A stretch of DNA of 64,000 nucleotides from Ascaphus truei (Eukaryota; Chordata; Amphibia; Anura; Ascaphidae): positions 123,339,149 through 123,403,148 of the forward strand of contig CM071568.1 in assembly GCA_036426205.1 (NCBI GenBank). The letters are read 5' to 3'. Both the position numbers and the translations under genes were made by a program. Every line of letters begins with the position of its first letter. Positions within the stretch are counted from its first letter, which is position 1. Positions 61,853-64,000 of the stretch are shown one piece after another. Below the pieces are notes generated by a model, which saw only the letters and a list, made by a program, of their open reading frames with translations, searched no databases and had not been told where the DNA came from.

Positions 61853-61994
61853 CGGCCCAAGAGGTATGGCCGGGAGCATGTTGAGACTGTCAAGGAAAAG
61901 AAAAAATCCTGTATTAGGCTAAGTTATAACTATCACAATGTATGCTGTATCAATGCCTAATACAAAAATTGGAAACAAAGAAACGCTGCCACCA

Positions 61995-62330
61995 TCGCCA
62001 TAACCTTTGTGAAGGGTCTGGGTACCACAAATTGGCAATCCAGACAAAATCTCATGAACGTGTGGTGCGATTTTCTTATTGGAATATTTATATAGGCACA
62101 TTTTAAATCTACCGAGGTGAGAAACGTAACTTTTTCCATCCCTTGGACTGCCCCAAGGACTCAATCTTGAAGTGACGGAGTTTGGGAAAGGTATTGACCC
62201 CTTTTAGGTTTAGAATTGCTCTGAATCCTCCAGATTCTTTTGGCACTAAAAACAGGACTGAATAAAATCCTTGTTGTGTACTGCCTTAAAACTGTATTGA
62301 TTATAGCTGCGGGCTGAATAAATGCCAAGG
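61995..62330 (-). pseudogene. DIRS reverse transcriptase, N-terminal part
   Basis: Readable blocks are LVPKESGGFRAILNLKGVN (strand-initial block, shifted phase), VTFLTSVDLKCAYINIPI with the motif A Asp in the SVDLK block, HHTFMRF, and VFTKVMAMVAAF in a further phase. In DIRS the last block is normally followed by the catalytic YLDD, which here lies 1.3 kb away beyond the L1 insertion. Confidence 0.85.
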
Positions 62331-63237
62331 TTTATTCTCCCCAATATCCGTTTACCTGGTTATACCTCTGCACTTGTCTCCTAGAGTGACCAAATAGGTG
62401 GGACTGCCGCCTTAAATTACACTGGCAATTTAGTCCCTACAGTACCGATGTTTAATTGAATACAGTACTACAGGAATTACACTTACCAGTTGTCAGCATG
62501 GCATACAAGCTCAACACCAGTCATGCAAGAACAAGAATATCCATGGCTACTGAACCCAACTACCACATTAGGAATAAACCACAAAGAGCCTGCATTGGTC
62601 TAAACAAGCAAGTTGTTAAAAAAGAAAAAAAAGTTTTACAAACCTACAGTATGATCTCACCACTCAAGAAAAGGAGTTGTTTAATCAGCTGTGACTTGGC
62701 AATATGTAGTGCAATTTCTCTAAAATCCCCAGTATATGCACAGGAAGTGTCTCTTTTGCTTTTTGGCCACTGTGAAACTTGTTTTGAAAGTTGTATTCAA
62801 TGGATGGATTCACGGAGGATGCAAGTTCCTTTGCACAGTTCCAAGCTTTCATTTACAATGTGTTGCTTTGCAATAAACTAGGATTACTGTGCTTGCAGTG
62901 GGATTTGGGGCAGTTTAACCCTGAAAGTGTTAGGGTGGCCTGAAGTAGACTCCCATGGTAATGTAGGGACTTCAGTATAAGTAGGAGACAATGACATGAT
63001 GAAAACAACAAAACATCAATACGTTTCAAGATCAAAACGGGTTACACCATTATAATGGGATCTACCCACCCCAAAAAAAACAAATACATATGAAGATTGT
63101 CATTGTCAGCTTCACTGTCACTGGGAAAGAAGCAGAGAGGGAAGGGGAAACAGATATGGCAAGAAAATTCAAGATCGTACGACTGACAAATTTATACCAG
63201 AGCTTCACATCCTAGATTTATATTTGCCCGTACTGTG
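62331..63237. other. Unclassified stretch, no gene seen
   Basis: AT-rich DNA. A plus-strand frame of 141 codons (62456-62881) has ordinary composition but no recognisable domain, no start context and no splice or polyA support, so it is not called. The left end probably includes the 5' edge of the DIRS element. Confidence 0.3.
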
Positions 63238-63720
63238 TTAAGTATAGCAGACAATTTGCCTAAGCAGGTTGCTGTGTGTCAAGACTTCTGGTGCAGGTAG
63301 GACCTCAGTGGCCGGAACAGCAGGGGCCAGGCGAGGAGGCAGCAGGTTCATAGGCAAAGGTCCAGGGCAGCAATACGCATGGTCGGGATCACAAGCAGAG
63401 GTCCAGGGCAGGCGGCAAGAATCTTGGTCGGGGTCACAGGCAGAGGTTGGCAACAGGGAATCCACAGGAACAGGGACATAGGCTATGGCAGGGACAGGGC
63501 AAAGAAAAAGCCTATTTGCAGGCAAGGACCTTTATTCACAAGGATAAGTACAGGAACAGGGAACACAACAACACAAAGCAAAAGCAAGGTAGCACAGGAA
63601 ACAAGAAACTATAAAAGGACAGAGGACAGGAGCACCAAGAGGAGACAGACAAAGGAACCCCAGAGCAGACAGAAATAGCAGCACACCCGGTGGACAGACA
63701 AGGGAACAGTGGCTGGGAGC
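63238..63720. repeat. GC-richer purine-rich repeat-like segment
   Basis: Contains two partial direct copies of a roughly 50 bp unit, around caggtcc/gcagaggtccagggcagg, ggtcggg(a/g)tcacaggcagag (63355-63460). An A/G-rich continuation follows a tttattcacaagg string (63531). The style is that of repetitive DNA seen in frog genomes, possibly LTR-related, but no termini were found. Confidence 0.45.
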
Positions 63721-64000
63721 AGGATGTCTAGGAAGACTGTACTGTAGAAGCAATGGTATCTATCTACTGTAGGTTTTTTTTTGTTTTTTTTGTGAAATGA
63801 CCAAAGATACCCAAATCATGTTACTCTACTCAGGCACTTGCCACGGGTTCGGAGATACACAGTATGTATTTTGTAGGTTGAGTGAGCAAGACCTACATTT
63901 CACAACCCAGATATTGCAAAGTTTTCATGATGACCTTAGTATTGACTTTGATCGGATTGAAAGGTGTTTTTCCTTAACCCTTTTGCTGGCAGCACTCGGG
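63721..64000. other. Right edge, nothing recognised
   Basis: Contains a poly-T run (63773-63790). No gene or repeat end seen before the window stops. Confidence 0.3.

Larger units (their letters stand above)
60709..61978 (+). mobile_element. 5'-truncated Tx1/L1-type LINE insertion
   Basis: The insert is 1270 bp on the plus strand, opposite to its DIRS host. Exact 16 bp direct repeats (AGAAACGCTGCCACCA) flank it at 60693-60708 and 61979-61994, the signature of target-primed reverse transcription. It begins inside ORF2 (5' truncation) and ends in an A-rich string (acaaaaattggaaacaaa). A C-rich tract lies in its 3' UTR (61785-61852). Confidence 0.93.
58650..62330 (-). mobile_element. Decayed DIRS-type retrotransposon
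   Basis: The minus strand shows, in order, reverse transcriptase, RNase H and a tyrosine recombinase, the combination that defines DIRS elements, which use a recombinase instead of an integrase. Many stops and frameshifts interrupt it. A Tx1/L1 fragment (60709-61978) splits the reverse transcriptase. Split direct or inverted terminal repeats were not identified. DIRS elements are abundant in amphibians and also occur in fish and reptiles. Confidence 0.88.

Noticed and set aside
62456..62881. 141-codon plus-strand frame
   Set aside because: No family match, no splice or promoter support, and it lies in transposon-rich DNA.

Overview
The window is vertebrate nuclear DNA, most likely from an amphibian and probably a frog. 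The evidence is its repeat content: an L2/CR1-type LINE, a Tx1/L1-type LINE fragment, a DIRS-type tyrosine-recombinase retrotransposon, a tRNA-derived MIR-like SINE, hAT-type MITEs and fold-back elements, and a candidate Helitron end. No protein-coding gene is convincing. The only non-transposon coding hint is a weak pair of spliced-exon candidates at 7143-7189 and 8067-8161.

Layout. Positions 1-12531 hold single-copy, repeat-rich DNA. This part has a block A (1-590), a MITE-like element (595-1038), a long featureless stretch, and a 2.4 kb CA/CTGACTGA array that ends at a candidate Helitron 3' terminus (12256). Block A then recurs at 12532-13434 and runs into a 115-base N gap (13435-13549). 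Next comes a 20 kb unit present twice in direct orientation: unit 1 is 13435-34717 and unit 2 is 34718-54400. Each unit carries, in order, an L2-type LINE (minus strand), an hAT fold-back element, an AT microsatellite, a hairpin-rich segment, a tRNA-derived SINE, a GC-rich block and a short hAT MITE. The two units differ mainly by scattered one- or two-base indels, which is the signature of uncorrected long-read sequence. The duplication boundaries coincide with the N gap. An assembly artefact is therefore at least as likely as a real tandem duplication.

Positions 54384-64000 are not duplicated. They contain a second, fuller but decayed L2-type LINE (minus strand), split by at least two further insertions. 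Beside it lies a decayed DIRS element (about 62330-58650, minus strand) with recognisable reverse transcriptase, RNase H and tyrosine recombinase segments. Its reverse transcriptase is interrupted by a 5'-truncated Tx1/L1 fragment (60709-61978, plus strand) flanked by a perfect 16 bp target-site duplication. The nesting gives a clear relative chronology. The rightmost 1.7 kb holds only a GC-richer repeat-like segment.

Nothing here acts as a pathway or operon. The biology is transposon nesting, SINE/LINE tail sharing, hairpin-forming non-autonomous elements and structural duplication. Many short reading frames in the CA array and the C-rich or G-rich tracts are composition artefacts and are not listed as genes.
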